DNA of 64,000 nucleotides from Undaria pinnatifida (taxonomy: Eukaryota > Sar > Phaeophyceae > Laminariales > Alariaceae), in NCBI GenBank assembly GCA_012845835.1, contig JABAKD010000012.1, positions 14,849,195-14,913,194 of the forward strand, given 5' to 3'. A program made the position numbers and the translations under genes. Under the pieces are notes generated by a model that was not told the DNA's origin, made no database searches, and saw only the letters and a program-made list of their open reading frames with translations. Below are positions 45,491-58,600 of the stretch, piece after piece. The stretch's first letter is position 1, and each line of letters starts with the position of its first letter.

Positions 45491-45684
45491 GCTCGTGACG
45501 CGTTTTTGTTCGGAGGAATACGATGCCGGCGCGGTTCGGACGGATGCTAAGTACCGGGAGAGGTGTACAATCTGTTTGTGGGTCGTGCCTTTGCCGGCAT
45601 ACCCCCTTGCGGACCCGTATTCACGAGTCGGACGAAAAACTAGCTGCGGTGCGGTACGGTGCTGTGGGGTAGGATGGTAGGATG

Positions 45685-45905
45685 GGTGGGGTGGGTGGGG
45701 TGAGGTGGGGTGTTGTAGGATGGTTGGGGTGAGGGGGGTGGGGTAGCATGGGTGGGGTGAGGGGGGTGGGGTAGCATGGGTGGGGTGAGGGGGGTGAGGG
45801 GGGTGGGGTGGGGTGGGGTGGGGTGGGGTGGGGTGGGGTGGGGTGAGGGGGGTAGGTTAGGTTGGGTTGGGTTGGGTTGGATCGAGTCGGGTTGAGTCGG
45901 GTTGG
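45685..45905. repeat. GGGGTGGGGT minisatellite
   Basis: G-rich (GGGGT)n with GGGTGAGGGG variants, passing into GGGTTGGGTTGG at the 3' end. The G strand could form quadruplexes (inference). Confidence 0.95.
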
Positions 45906-46084
45906 CTTAGGTCGGGTGGGGAACTAGTGTAGGCTTTTGTTGTGGCATTAGAAAAAGGGGAAAACATGCGTTCGTGTAGAAATAAATTGGTGTCTGTACT
46001 GTACCGGCATATTGTAGGAATACTTTGTTTCTTGGTTAAACGCGCTAGGTCGAACTTTAGGAATACATTGGGGTTTTGCAAAGA

Positions 46085-49000
46085 GGAGATTCTGGTTGAT
46101 GAGCGCGGGCGCTAATAACTATCGGAGCGGTACCGAGCCGTCGAGTGTATCAGCCCTTCGGTTGGACACTGTCGCCCGGTTCATCGAGTGTCTGTGTAGA
46201 AGCCCTTCGGCTGGGCGCAGCTGTTGCGTTGCCTTGTTCGTCACTCACTGCTGGCAAGCGTATTGCTGAAGCCCTAACTTCCTTGGCTTGGCGAGAGCAT
46301 TTTGGTTTGGCTCGGCGAGAGCATCTTGGCTTGGCGAGATTATCAGCACCCCGATTGGCGAACCCGGATATCACTGTCCAGCCCATGCCGATCGAGACGT
46401 GGGAATTGCGTGTCTGCGTCCTGTGGGAAGGGTACATAAGAGATGAAATGTAAGGACGAACTACTATAGGCGGGGGTTGTAGCAACGGCGGAACTTGCTT
46501 TTTTGGGTCTTTCACTGGTAAGCGGGTGGGGGTAGCGTAGGGCGGTTACACGTTTTGCGTATTCCTCTGATGATCGGGACTGAATTTGCTGTCTCACACG
46601 TTGAAAGATATTTTTTGTACGGGTGAGGGTAGCAGTAGGGGGCGGAATCTAAGTTTTGCGTCTTTTACTGATGAGCGTTCGTGACCGTGTTGTCTCCCAC
46701 TTGGATCGAACGGTGGATATTATTTTGAACGGAACGGTTGTCTCGCCCTTGGGCGGCACGGTTGAGATGGTTGAGATTACTTTGACCGGAAAGGATTGAA
46801 ACGCGTTTGAAATGATGTTGGACGGAACGGTTGTGTGGAACGATGGCGCACAACGAGCCACCATACTGCTCAGATGGCCGCTCGTTCATGCTTCCCAAGG
46901 CTTCAGACAGCATGTATGTTTCGTTTTTTTCTCGGTATCGGTCTCGGGCATGCCCATGCTTAGCGATATCCCACGGTATCAGCAGAGCTTCTCACGGGTT
47001 CACGTGTCATGAGACCCGCGGGTCGGGTCAGGAGGTGTTCAACATCTTACGGGTCGGGTCGGGTCGGGTCGGGTCGGTCAAGAGCTTTTCGAGTCTCACG
47101 GGTCGAGTCGGGTCGGTCAGGAGCTTTTCAAATCTCACGGGTCGGGTCGGGTTGGGTCAACCTTTCCGACCCGACACGCGAGAATTGACTCGACGTGTGA
47201 AAAGCCCTGGATATGAGGTGCTTGTTTATTGGGTGTGTCGTATGAGTGTCGTGGCAGCAATAGTTCATGTTCCTTCTTTGAATCATGCCGTGCGAGTAAT
47301 GTCTGAAGAACTTGCTTTTAATATCATGCGATAATTTGCTTGCCACATCCGGTTGGCGTAATAAGAGTACCGTATATACGGCGTGGGCTGCTTGGCCCTT
47401 TTTCCAGTCTAACTCAATGCACCATTGACAACTACATGGAGTGAGAGCAATGCACATACAGAGGTGGCCTCCCCGTCGTGCCGGCATGTGCCAGCCAACA
47501 ATACCGGCATTGTACCGGACACCGGCACTGCTGGATATACTGGTACTAGTATAGCCTGTAGCAGATTCCAGTGGTGCCACGCGGATTCATCGGCATTATA
47601 CCGGCACTAGGCACTATTCAGTCGGCGCTATAGAGACCTCCAGCGTATTCATCCGGCGTAAGTCTGTACAGCGGGACCCTTGTTATGCCGTTAACCGCCC
47701 GAGATGGCATACCTGGTACACTCTGTCGGCCAAAGATCTAAGCTGATGTTTTTTCGACAGCGGTGATAGCGCGAGCGCCGAGCGATGTGCCTACCATAAG
47801 ATGGAATCTCTTTGAAGTTGATTTTTTCTAGAACGGAGAGAAAGCCAACGCCAGGCGATGTCTCTCTGGGAAGATAATTCGACGGGAAGATCTCGACGAG
47901 GGCGGGAAGATTTCTCTCGACGGGACCGCGAACATCTCGACGACATCGTGCAGGTCTCGATGACAGACCGTGCGGGCTACGGGAGGGAGATATCTCCTAG
48001 GTAGGCCTTCTTTCAGCGTTTGTCGTGGCCACTCGGTCGAGTGTTGCCACCCAGTCGCCTTCGCGATATGCCCTGCCATCGTCAAATATTTAGCAGTTCG
48101 TTTCGCTGCCCCCCCAACAAAATAGTAATCCCCATCCGTTTTGATGTAAATTACAGCGCCACTCGCGGGAGCGGCCCAATTCGTTACCGAACAGGGGGGT
48201 TCCCACCCTACCGCAGCCTGAGCAGACATGACAAGAACAACATTTCGACATTCCAAAATATATCGACGAGATCCAAAAGACATCGACGATATCCGCAAGA
48301 TTTCGACGAAGGCCAGAAGATCCTGAGGAGATCCACCAGATGTCGACGATGATCCCGGCGAGGTCTCTCCTAAACCATCATATCATATCTGTTGTGATAA
48401 TCCTCCTTGTGGTGATGGAGAAAGGTCTATCGCTTGGATATATTCATCCTAGGCGTGTGGTCGTTCTCTCGCGCGTGCAATATTATATTGCACTAGGTTT
48501 CGTTGAATAATTACATGCCCTATATATATCAGATTTTGCGGCAGTTGGGTACGGCACCCTGAGACCTTGCGGTGAACCCAGGTAATGATGGACGTGCACA
48601 ACCGATCGGTGTTTCCGTTCAGCGGAGCTTTGAGGTTGGGACAATAAAACCGCATTGATTGGACGAGATCATGCAATTGGTGGCTAGAAGACGGGGAAAA
48701 TGTGGCGCGATACAATGTGGGGTCTACCACTACTACTAGGTGGTGGGGATGAAGCGTTGACGGGACCAGGCCTGGGCCAACGCGTCCGACCTGCTGTTGG
48801 CACTGGTTTTCGCGGAAGACTTTGCCGCCCGCGCACGCAAGTTTGGATGAGGTGGCTCCACGGTGGTCAGTAAGGGTGTAAGAAGTTTTGGCGGGGCCAC
48901 CGGCCGGCGCAGGAGGCCTCATCCAATCCAATATTTTTACATTAAGTGATCCGTAACGTAGAAAAAATACTACAGTATCAAAGCAGCAGTGTATTGTTTC

Positions 49001-49490
49001 TTTGGCCATGTTACAAGATACGCTAAACACGGGCTGTAGCTCAACGCAAAGAAGCATCTCCGGGCGAACCTACGCTTTTCTCGAGCGCGGGTCACAGCCG
49101 CTTTTTTCGCAAAGGACCTTTACCCTTTTACTGCTGCTAAATATATGCCACGATGGCCACTGATTCCAAGCAGTTTGTCTACTGCAACGCGTAGCCGTGG
49201 AATTCTCACGAAAAAAACGATATGCATGCATGCATACATGCACGCATGTGCGAGTCAAACAACCTGGATCCTCGGTCAAATCAGCACAGGCTTGCAAGCG
49301 ATTTTGCATGCGCCTCCCGTGATGACCGCGCGAGGCGGGCACCCGACAACATCAAACACACTCGTAGGAAGCAGCCAAGATATCCCCGTTCCACCTCCCC
49401 CTGGCCATCTGTTTGGTCTACTGCAACGAGCATCCCTCACTACGTCCGAATAGACGACTAGTGTAGTGTTCCCCCGTCAAGACGCATGCT
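46085..49490. other. Intergenic repeats between genes A and B, no gene supported
   Basis: Contains a duplicated TCGAGTGT.T..GCCCTTCGG (46140, 46187) and GGCTTGGCGAGAGCAT copies (46275-46340). Also an AACGGAACGGTTGT repeat (46735, 46815), a GGGTC array (47040-47165), an R-C copy (47460-47650), and TCTCGACGA/TCGACGAGAT text in opposed orientation (47860-48350). A 202-codon frame on - (49057-48449) has no recognisable domain or intron structure and is not called. Confidence 0.5.
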
Positions 49491-49499
49491 GCGATACGA

Positions 49500-50090
49500 A
49501 GTAGAGGTATACCGTTTTTTGGCGAATTTTTTTTCTGAGTGACGCTGCTCCTTAACCCCAAATCGTCGGAAATGATACGCGATTTTTTCTTGCATGGTTC
49601 TCGTTGCGAACCTAGGCCATGAACCAGGTTTTTCGTCCGATGGGCATTTTTTTTTGTTTTCCAAAACAGTTTTTGGGTTAAGAATGACATGTCTTGAGCT
49701 CCCAAAATTGAGGAGTAGTATTAGAAAAAAAGTCGCGCACCTCTATCGTGTAGAAAGCGTGAAAACGCGGATTCGGTAGGTCTGAACGTCCACGACGACG
49801 CAGGGTACGATAGAGGTGCAAGAGGTGTACCTTTTTTTTTTGGCTCTGAGGCTCTCCTCCTCACTTGAGGAGGTCTCTATCAAATACGTCAAATGCGTCA
49901 AATACGTCAAAATACGTCACCCAAAAGCCGATTCCGAGCAACCTGAAAGAGCTCAACCGGATGAACAGACCCATGGGATGGGTGCTCAAAAATGAACACA
50001 GATAGCCAAAAAAAACAGTGACAGTAGTAATGACACTCCAACGATTTTGGGTCTAAGTGAAGCCCGTCGCTCAAAAAATCGCTTGGCCAC
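49500..50090. repeat. Two R-A elements in inverted head-to-head arrangement
   Basis: The left copy runs CCCCAAATCGTCGGAA, CCATGA, GAGCTCC.AAA.TTGAGGAG, CGCACCTCTATCGTGT. The right copy reads the same words reversed: GTACGATAGAGGTGC, CTCCTCACTTGAGGAG, CCCATGGG, CCAACGATTTTGGG. Together they make an imperfect palindrome of nearly 600 bp. Confidence 0.75.
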
Positions 50091-50129
50091 AAAAAGCCAC
50101 CTCCATCACCCCGGGATAATACGTAGTTC

Positions 50130-51300
50130 GCTGTTATAAGGCTTAGTTTTGGGTACCACGCTACTGGTTAACCTTTTGCAAGTGGTCAAACGGACTATTA
50201 CGGAGGACGATAGTAAATAGGACCAAATATTGTGGATAAAAATACATGAATATATAGGTTTTTGTGTCCATCGTAGGTCCTATTTACTAGGGTCCCCCGT
50301 AATAATACCCCTGTTATAAGGCTTAGTTTGGGTACTACGCTATTGGGTAACCAGTTGCAAGTGGTCAAACGGACTGATACCCCACTAATTCCTTAACAAA
50401 TGGCGTCGTCGACAGACCATGGTTTTTTGGGGTCGTCGGTTCGAGCCCCACATCCACCATAATAAACTTTTTGAGACTTTCCCCATGTCGAACTTGAAAA
50501 ATACTCTCCCAGGTATATATATGCCCAGGGAATGAAACGACTTGGATATGGACAGGTCCGCCGTATATCCGGCCGACCTGCTATCCCGCCGTTTCAGGGG
50601 GGGGGGGTGTTATAAGGCTTAGTTTGGGTAGGCTATTGGTTAGCCTTTTGCAAGTGGTCAAACGGACTAATACCCCACTATTTCCTTGACAAATGGCGTC
50701 GTCGACAGACCATGCGTTTTCTGGGTCGTGGGTTCGATCCCCACCATCCACTATAATAAACTTTTCAGATTTTCCCCATCCATGTCGAACTTGATAAATA
50801 CTCTCCCTGGTACCCTAGGGAATGAAACGGCTTGGATAAATGACAGGTCCGCCAGTATATCCGGCCGACCTGCTATCCCGCCGTTTCAGGGGGGAAGAGT
50901 GTTATAAGGCTTAGTTTGGGTAAGCTATTGGTTAACCTTTTGCAAGTGGTCAAACGGACAAATACCCCACTAACTCCTTAACACCCCACTAAGAACCTTA
51001 ACACATACATGGCGTCGTCGACAGGACCATGGGTTTTTCGGGTCGTGGGTTCGAATCCCAGCATCCACAATACTAAACTTTTTCAGATTTTCCCCATGTC
51101 GAACATGAAAAAAAGTACGTACTCTCCCCGGTATCGCCAGCAAATGAAACCGCTTGGATAATGACAGGTCCGGCCGTATATCCGGCCGATCTGGTATCCC
51201 GCCGTTTCAGGGGGGAAGAGTGTTACAAGGCTTAGTTTAGGTAAGCTATTGCTTAACCTTTTGCAAGTGGTCAAACGGACTAATACCCCACTAATACCTT
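50130..51300 (+). repeat. Tandem array with tRNA-type B box, four to five units of about 290-330 bp
   Basis: Each unit runs TTATAAGGCTTAGTTTGGGTA, CAAGTGGTCAAACGGACTAA, ATGGCGTCGTCGACAG, then GTGGGTTCGATCCCCAC (a perfect 5-bp T-arm with a TTCGATC loop in the copy at 50729). It ends with GGTCCGCC..TATATCCGG and CCCGCCGTTTCAGGGG. Unit starts are at about 50133, 50312, 50609, 50900 and 51220; the first is cut short and the last is partial. Confidence 0.85.
50198..50302. mobile_element. 105-bp inverted-repeat element with TA target duplication
   Basis: Ends TTACGGAGGAC..TAGTAAAT and, reversed, TTACGGGGGAC..TAGTAAAT match at 24 of 27 positions. It interrupts the array at a site that other units show empty: CGGAC-TA-ATACCCC is here CGGAC-TA-[element]-TA-ATACCCC. 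Fits a Stowaway/mariner-type MITE. Confidence 0.85.
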
Positions 51301-51329
51301 AACACCGCGAAGTCCCACGCTAGTGCGGG

Positions 51330-51420
51330 TGTTGGTATTATTGGTATTATTATTGGTATTATTGGTATTATTGGTATTATTGGTACTATTATTGGTATTA
51401 TTGGAATTATTGTCGTCTGG
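51330..51420. repeat. TATTATTGG microsatellite
   Basis: (GGTATTATT)n, about nine units, directly after the B-box array. Confidence 0.9.
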
Positions 51421-51469
51421 ACCGTAGGTACGGTAGGGGGTCATGTTGTTGTTGAGGTACGGTAGGGGG

Positions 51470-51720
<251 letters not shown>

Positions 51721-52339
51721 AATGGGCCACTCGCGCGAATGACCCCCCTGTCATTTTGCGGTCTTAAGCTGCCGTGTTGTCGTGATTTTGCGATATATAA
51801 TTAATCTGCAAACCGATACTTAGCTACACTGCGCCAAACAAGTTGCCTAGTATAGATCTAATACCTGGTATATTTTATAGTACTCAGTGAGGTACAGCAG
51901 TCACTGTTTGGAGTGACTCAACAACCAGTAGTAAAGAAAAAGGGAGTATGCTACTACAATGATACTACAATGATAGTCTAGGGTATGATAGAATATGATA
52001 AAACTGTGATACGAGTGTGATAGAATTATGATAAGAGCATAGTCTAATCTAATAGAGCATGATACTAGTCTATGTATACAATACCGTAGCCTTGGTCTCT
52101 GACAATGCTCCTCATTAAAGAGGCATTACGACCACCAATGTATGCATAAATAATGAGAAAAATGCCATCGCTGGTACTTCATAGTTGCGACAGTCGCAGA
52201 CAGGCACAACGGTTTCGGCCATGGGGTCAGTAGGAGGAGGGCAAAAACATCTTGCCCCGGTTGGGCTACAGGAACAAAATTATCCCATCAGGACAAGTTA
52301 GCTGTACGCGAGAGAAACAAGACACCAACTCATATCGTT

Positions 52340-52555
52340 GGCGCTGCACTATAGGGCGGTAAACGCGTAACCCCTCTTTAGCGCCAGTATGTGCCAGCCG
52401 ACAATACCATCACCATAGCGGCAACCGGCACTACTCCGCATACTGATACTACTGGCTGTTCCCATACGTTCCAAACGAGTTCACAGGCACTATAACAGGC
52501 AACCAACCGGCACTATTCAGCCGACACTACGGAGGAGCCATTATTGTAGCTGCGG
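52340..52555. repeat. Family R-C element
   Basis: GCCAGTATGTGCCAGCCGAC, GGCAACCGGCACTACTCCGC, CCAAACGAGTTCACAGGCAC and ACCGGCACTATTCAGCC. Collinear with 9560-9720 and 31240-31390. Confidence 0.8.
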
Positions 52556-52563
52556 CGACAGGC

Positions 52564-52687
52564 TCAATACGACGAGGGCAGAAGCATGCTGTCCTTGTTG
52601 GGATACACCACAAATTTGTCGGACACGAGGTCGAGCTCAAGCCGAAGCCGGTCCGGAAATCTCCTTAGAATGCCCTTCAGAGAGTCT
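52564..52687 (-). CDS. Gene B exon 4 (terminal)
   Basis: On the minus strand it follows acceptor GCGAATACAG and enters in phase 2. Encodes DSLKGILRRFPDRLRLELDL, VSDKFVVYPNKDSMLLPSSY, then TGA. The one-base entry joins CG of exon 3 to make Arg. Confidence 0.85.
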
Positions 52688-55600
52688 CTGTATTCGCACC
52701 GTACAGCAGGTCAGGAGAGAGAGAGGATTGCCAACCCCAACGACGAACGCGAGGGAAGAGAAAGGGGGAAAGGAGGAAGGGGGCAGGCGGAGGGTGGGTG
52801 TGTTGAGTTCGTCATACCTTCACACGTGTCGCCGTTATTTCTGCTACTGCTGTGCTACAGTAGTAGTACTGTAGTCTAATCAAAATACATCTGGTGGAGA
52901 CAGCACTCTCTTCCCGTTTAACCCTCTTTTAACAGGAAGCAGCTTCTTTCTGCCTTAATTTTTGCCTGGCTGACACGAAACTACTAGATTTTGGTGTGGA
53001 ACGCTCGACTCTGCAGCCTTGACAGCGTGCGTTTTCCCTTTCTTATAGTAATAGTATGCTTCCTGGCATCTTGAAGTCTAACCGGAGGCGCCCAAAATAC
53101 CCAGGGTCCGTACCGATCATGTTTCCAAGCTCAAACAAGATAGCCTAGATGTCCCCGGGAACTCTTGCAGCAGGATGGTCGCACCAATTTGTACGAACTA
53201 CAAGCAAACTTTGGACATTGTTAATATTGAAATAAAACGTTGGTTATATTGACAGACGTAGTGGTAGTTGTCACTGTGGTCAACTTGCCTGCGTTGTTGG
53301 TCGGTGGGCGCTTAAGGCTACTCGAAAGGGGGACTTGTGGTACGATGGAGGCCATCACTTGTTGGCTCAAACGTTGACCAAGGCTATTGTAGTATAATGC
53401 CCCCCCTTTCACTACTGGGTTTGAGCTAGCATATCATATCATGCCATATCATATCATATCATAAAATATCATATCATATCATGTTCATATCATATCATAT
53501 CATACTATCGTACTATCGTACTATCGTACTAGCATACTATCATACTATTTTTACACTATCACACTATCATACTATCATACTATGATACTATCATACCATC
53601 ATACCATCATACTATCATATTACCATACTATCATACTCGTACGAGTGACTCTGTACAGCACGGCCTAACATATTTTTAGGCGGTTGTTTCGGTGAAGAGC
53701 TAGCTTATCATTCCATATTATTTGCGGATTCATATCGCAAAACATTAAAAGATAACGAAAGCTTCAAGAAAACCTACAGTAACACCGCCAAGGAACACGG
53801 GGTGTTACTCGCGCGAGTGACCCCGAGCCCCTGCAAAAAGAGGGCCCTCAAAAACAACATAATAAGGGACCCACCCCCCTACGCCCCCTACGGTAGCCTT
53901 GGTCCCTAGTGTGTGAGAATGGTGGGAATGGTGGGAATGGTGGGACTCCTTCGCCCCAAAGGGCCCTACAGTAATACAGTAATAATTTCATTACTTCGTT
54001 GGGGTAGTTTTCGTTGTATACCGCGAGAGCATTGGATTGTTCATCGGGTTCTATTTTCATGTCTCCCGAAATTCATTATTTTGGGGGAGAGGAGTATAGT
54101 GTAGAGCTCCTCAAGTGAGGAGTCTCAGAACCAAAAAAAGGTACAACCTCTACCGTATCATGTGTCGGGGTCCTTAAAAAAGGTGCACCTCTACTGTAGC
54201 ATGTGTCGGGGCTCTTAAAAAAGGTACAACCTCTACTGTAGCATGTGTCGGGGTCCTTGAAAAAGGTACACCTCTATCGTAGCATGTGTGGGGGTTCTTA
54301 GAAAAGGTACACCTCTACATTAGCATGTGCCGGGGTCCTAAAAAAAAGGTACACCTCCACTGTAGCATGTGTCGGGATCCTTAATACAGGTATGCCTCTA
54401 CCGTAGCATGTGTCGGGGTCCTATAAAAAGATACACCTTTACAGTAGCATGTGTCGGGGTCCTAAAAAAAAGTACACCTCTACAGTAGCATGAGTCGGAG
54501 TCCTTACTTTTAGGCGCGGTTGCTATTAACAGTACAAACTCACAGAAACTTAAGAGGTATGTCTCTACCGTATCATGTGTCGGGGTCCTTAAAAAAGGTG
54601 CACCTCTACAGTAGCATGAGTCGGGATCCTAAGAAAAGGAACACCTCTACTACAGTAGCATGTGTCGGAGTTCTTACTTTTAGGCGCGGTTGCTATTAAC
54701 AGTACAAACTCACAGAAACTTTAGAAGCAACTTTGTCACCGTACCGTCCGAGTGGTGGTGGCACCATGACATTCTCCTCCAGCACCGACAGGGGACATCC
54801 CCTTCCAAGCTGCACCCATGGACTGGAAGAGGCAAGATCTTCCACCGCTTTCAACAAACGCTCCTCGTACCACTCAAAGGGATGCCACAACCACTGATTC
54901 GGCCGAGTCGGTTTGATCTGCGACGGAAGATATATATATATATATACACAGCATATATAGAGTATACCCGGCATGTTATTATTGTCGATATTCATATTAT
55001 TGTTGTTGCCCTCTGACCATGTAGCGTAGAAGATGTTTCGACATAAGTCGAACACCATTGTCCCAAACACACTAGTGTTTTATTTTGAAGGTGCAGGGAC
55101 ATCGCACGGGAGGGATGCAGCGGATGTTTCTGAGCTTCTCTAACACGAGGAGCTGAATATCATCAACATCACCCGAAACATGACTTCGAAGGCATTCGTG
55201 CGCTCAAATCCGTACTCCTACGCGCTAGTCCTATTGATAGTCCAAAAACAAACGTTGTACTCGTAAAATCATCAGACCAACCGGTAGTTTCTCGCGTGAG
55301 GATTTCATTGATCAACCAGAAGGTCAAAAACAATAGTTCACCCACAAAGAGCGACCCCTTCCGCACCATAGCGGCATGACTTATATCTCAAGATTTATAC
55401 CTTAAGATTTTTTTTGACACACTATACGGAAGAGATGACTGATTCTACGTTACCCTCCCCCCAAAACCGGCGATTTTCTTCCACCAACGTTTGAAAAAAT
55501 ATATTTCCACTTATTTCCTTGTTTGCAGAGGACTATCGAACGATGGCGTCGGTGGGTGGTAAGGGGCACCGTATTTGAGGAGATATTTAAGGTATCATAT

Positions 55601-58600
55601 CATAGGAGTTGGTTTCACATTTGCAGAGGACTATCGAACGATGGCGTCGGTGGGTGGTAAGGGGGGCCGTATTTGAGGAGATATTTAAGGTATCATATCA
55701 TAGGAGCTGGTTTCACATTTGCAGAGGACTATCGAACGATGGCGTCGGTGGGTGGTAAGGGGGGCCGTATTTCAGGAGATATTTAAGGTATCATATCATA
55801 GGAGCTGGTTTCACATTTGCAGAGGACTATCGAACGATGGCGTCGGTGGGTGGTAAGGGGGGCCGTATTTCAGGAGTTACGGGCGGTATCATATCATAGG
55901 AGCTGGTTTCACAACCGGCGATTTCGTTAAAGAAAAGGGTGTTGAGGGGGCTACCGTGGAACGAATCAGATGCGCAATGGTTTTTCTGGGGCTTCTCGCG
56001 ACTTGACTTGACGCCACCAAACGTTTTGGGCGAGCTGCACGCGATCCAAACAAACAAACCCGTGTATCGCAGGAATAAAAAACCATCAATTTTGCGAAAC
56101 AAGGATCGAGAAATGAGAAAATTCCGACGGTTTGGGGTCAAGGAGGAGCCTCGTCACTCACAAAATGGTTCTGCCAAAAATCGGTATACCTTGTAGCTCG
56201 TCTACCTCTGCCACCGTAGAAGGCGTCCAAGCGGGACATTACTAGTTAACTGTGGTTTTTCGCCGTCGACGTAATAGTGCACAAACCGAGGATTTGTTTC
56301 AGTACCGCTCGCGATAAAAACACCACCAGATCTTGGTATATTGTAAACGAATATTTCGCTTTTGTAGCATGTTGTGTGCGTGTTGTTTCACATCAAAGTG
56401 CTCGTTCTGCCCATCGATGCCCAGGGTAATGTCACGTCCAGTGTTCGCGCTGAGTATTCATCCTGGGGAGATACCTGGTACAAGCTACAAGCTACGTGGT
56501 TTGATACATATTACGATACAGATGCCGTATATACATCGAAAAAATAGCCAAGAGATTTGGCCATACTGTGAAATTGTTTAGTCCACAACACTCATCTTTG
56601 CAAGCTGCGCCATACGTCGGCCGCGCGTGCTATGCACGAGTTGAAGTAAAAAGGGAATGTTCGAAAATATTGGTAACCAGCTTTTCAACATTATTTGCCA
56701 ACGATTTCAACTTACACAGGAACACACAAAAACAATATACTATATTACGCACTGGTATCACGCAGCTTGCAATGTCGAGTATCTACCATTCAACCGGGCG
56801 ATTTAACATATATAGGATGTATTCGAAACAATCTGATACCTTTCATGCTCACCACGAGGACATCCCCGGCGTACAGGCCGTTGCGGCTCAGGCTCCATGT
56901 CATGTGCTTGTCAGAAATGCGAGTTTGGTCTTCCCCCTTGAACGCCATCATGCGGGTGAGGGGGACTCCTTTCATTGCTTTAATAACCTTCCTTGTTCGG
57001 GCGCAGGATTCAGGGTTAGGGTTGGGATCAACAGGGTAGGGCTAAGCTTGAAGCGTTGAAATAAGTGGACGTTTGTATTTACTTGGCGTTATACCGTCTG
57101 CGTAGTTAGCATACCCATGAGCGAGTACCTTTCGCGCGCGAGAAGCCCCGCAATCGGATCGAAACTTGAAAAATTGATGCAATGACGAGTGGATTTTCTT
57201 TGTGCTGACGTGGTGATGATGTTATGATGACGTTATGATGATGTTATGATGATGTTATGATGACGTTGTGATGATGTTATGATGATGTTATGATGATGTT
57301 TTATGATGATGTTATGATTACGTTATGATGACGTTGTGATGATGTTATGATGATGCTATGATGATGTTATGATGATGTTATGATTATGTCATGATTATGT
57401 TATGATGACGTTATGATGACGTTATGATGACGTTATGATATACCCCTTTTGTCATGATCGGGTTTGAGCCATCATACTCGCACGAGTGACTCTGTACCTC
57501 GCTGACAAAAACAGACTCCAGGCGACGGTTTTGGCTCAGCGTAGGTTACTAATCCATTGAGGATTCACAACTCACCCTTACACCAACACGGAAGCTTAAG
57601 AACGAAAACGAACAAAGGGTCCACTCGCGCAAGTGGCCCCGAGACACAGCACAAATACGGACCCAACAGCCACCCCTCTGTCGTAGCCTTCGTATTCCGA
57701 GGTGTGTTTTATCGAGGAGTTTTTACATCTCGCCCAGAAAATCTGACTTTCACCAAACTGATAAATGCAACCCGATGTGAACAAATCCATGTCATGGCTT
57801 AGGTCTGGAAAGCATCATGTTGCAACACAAAAATGACATTCTGACGAATTTTTTGTTAAGGCGAGTTAAGGGGCCCCGTCATGCAGAAAACTTTTTAGCC
57901 CAAATGGGGTATACCTCCATAATCGGAGCACGCCTCTCAGGACGCTTTGAGTGATAGCTCAAGAAGTATGACAGTAAGCAAGGGAGCCTGATATTTACCA
58001 AAATATAGCAAATCTGAGGGCCGTTATGCTGAAGTTCCAAGCGTAGAACGCACCCTGTCCCAAATAAGAAGCCCAGCCTGGATCCCTACCGTACTTCTGG
58101 TTCTCGACAGTTTTGACGGGTGTTCGGTACTGTAGTCTACACCACTATTACTAGCATCCCAGTAGTTCGACGCGAGTCGACGAGAGAAGAAAATGCTGAC
58201 GCATTCTCGATATAAAACTGAAGGCATGCACCGTAGTGGGGAGAGGGGAGGAGGGCCCGCCATGTGACCCCGGATCTGAGCTACTACTGGGAAGGAGCGC
58301 GAGAGGAATGCGAGGATAAAAAATGGGGTGAAGCAACAACAACAAAAAAGGTAGTAGCGTACCAGAAGGCAGCGCAAGCAGGCGCCACCCAAGACACACA
58401 CTCAAGAGATCTGACACACAACTACGCGTGATATCCTTTCACCGCGCGCGACCCCTGAGCGAATTGCGATGCGATGTACCGCCTGGCCTGCCGTCTTTTC
58501 CACATCACCGTGCATTCGCCCACTGTAGATATATTGACGAAACATACAAACACATACTAGCCCCATGCATATAATTTCGGTCCCTCTATAGTGCCTGTTG

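Noticed and set aside
45494-45670. Possible exon after a GGAG acceptor (EYDAGAVRTDAKYRER...)
   Set aside because: Its best frame does not match the phase of exon 27, and the stop at 44308 ends the gene more simply.
46812-46912. Possible exon ending at CAT|GTATGT
   Set aside because: Its start lies in a local AACGGAACGGTTGT repeat. Two frames are equally open and neither fits a neighbour.
48449-49057. 202-codon minus-strand frame in the A-B intergenic region
   Set aside because: No domain, no splice context and mixed codon use. Could be a decayed transposon frame, but there is nothing to support it.
53430-57450. CRISPR-like regular repeats
   Set aside because: These are microsatellites and tandem minisatellites without unique spacers, in a eukaryotic genome.
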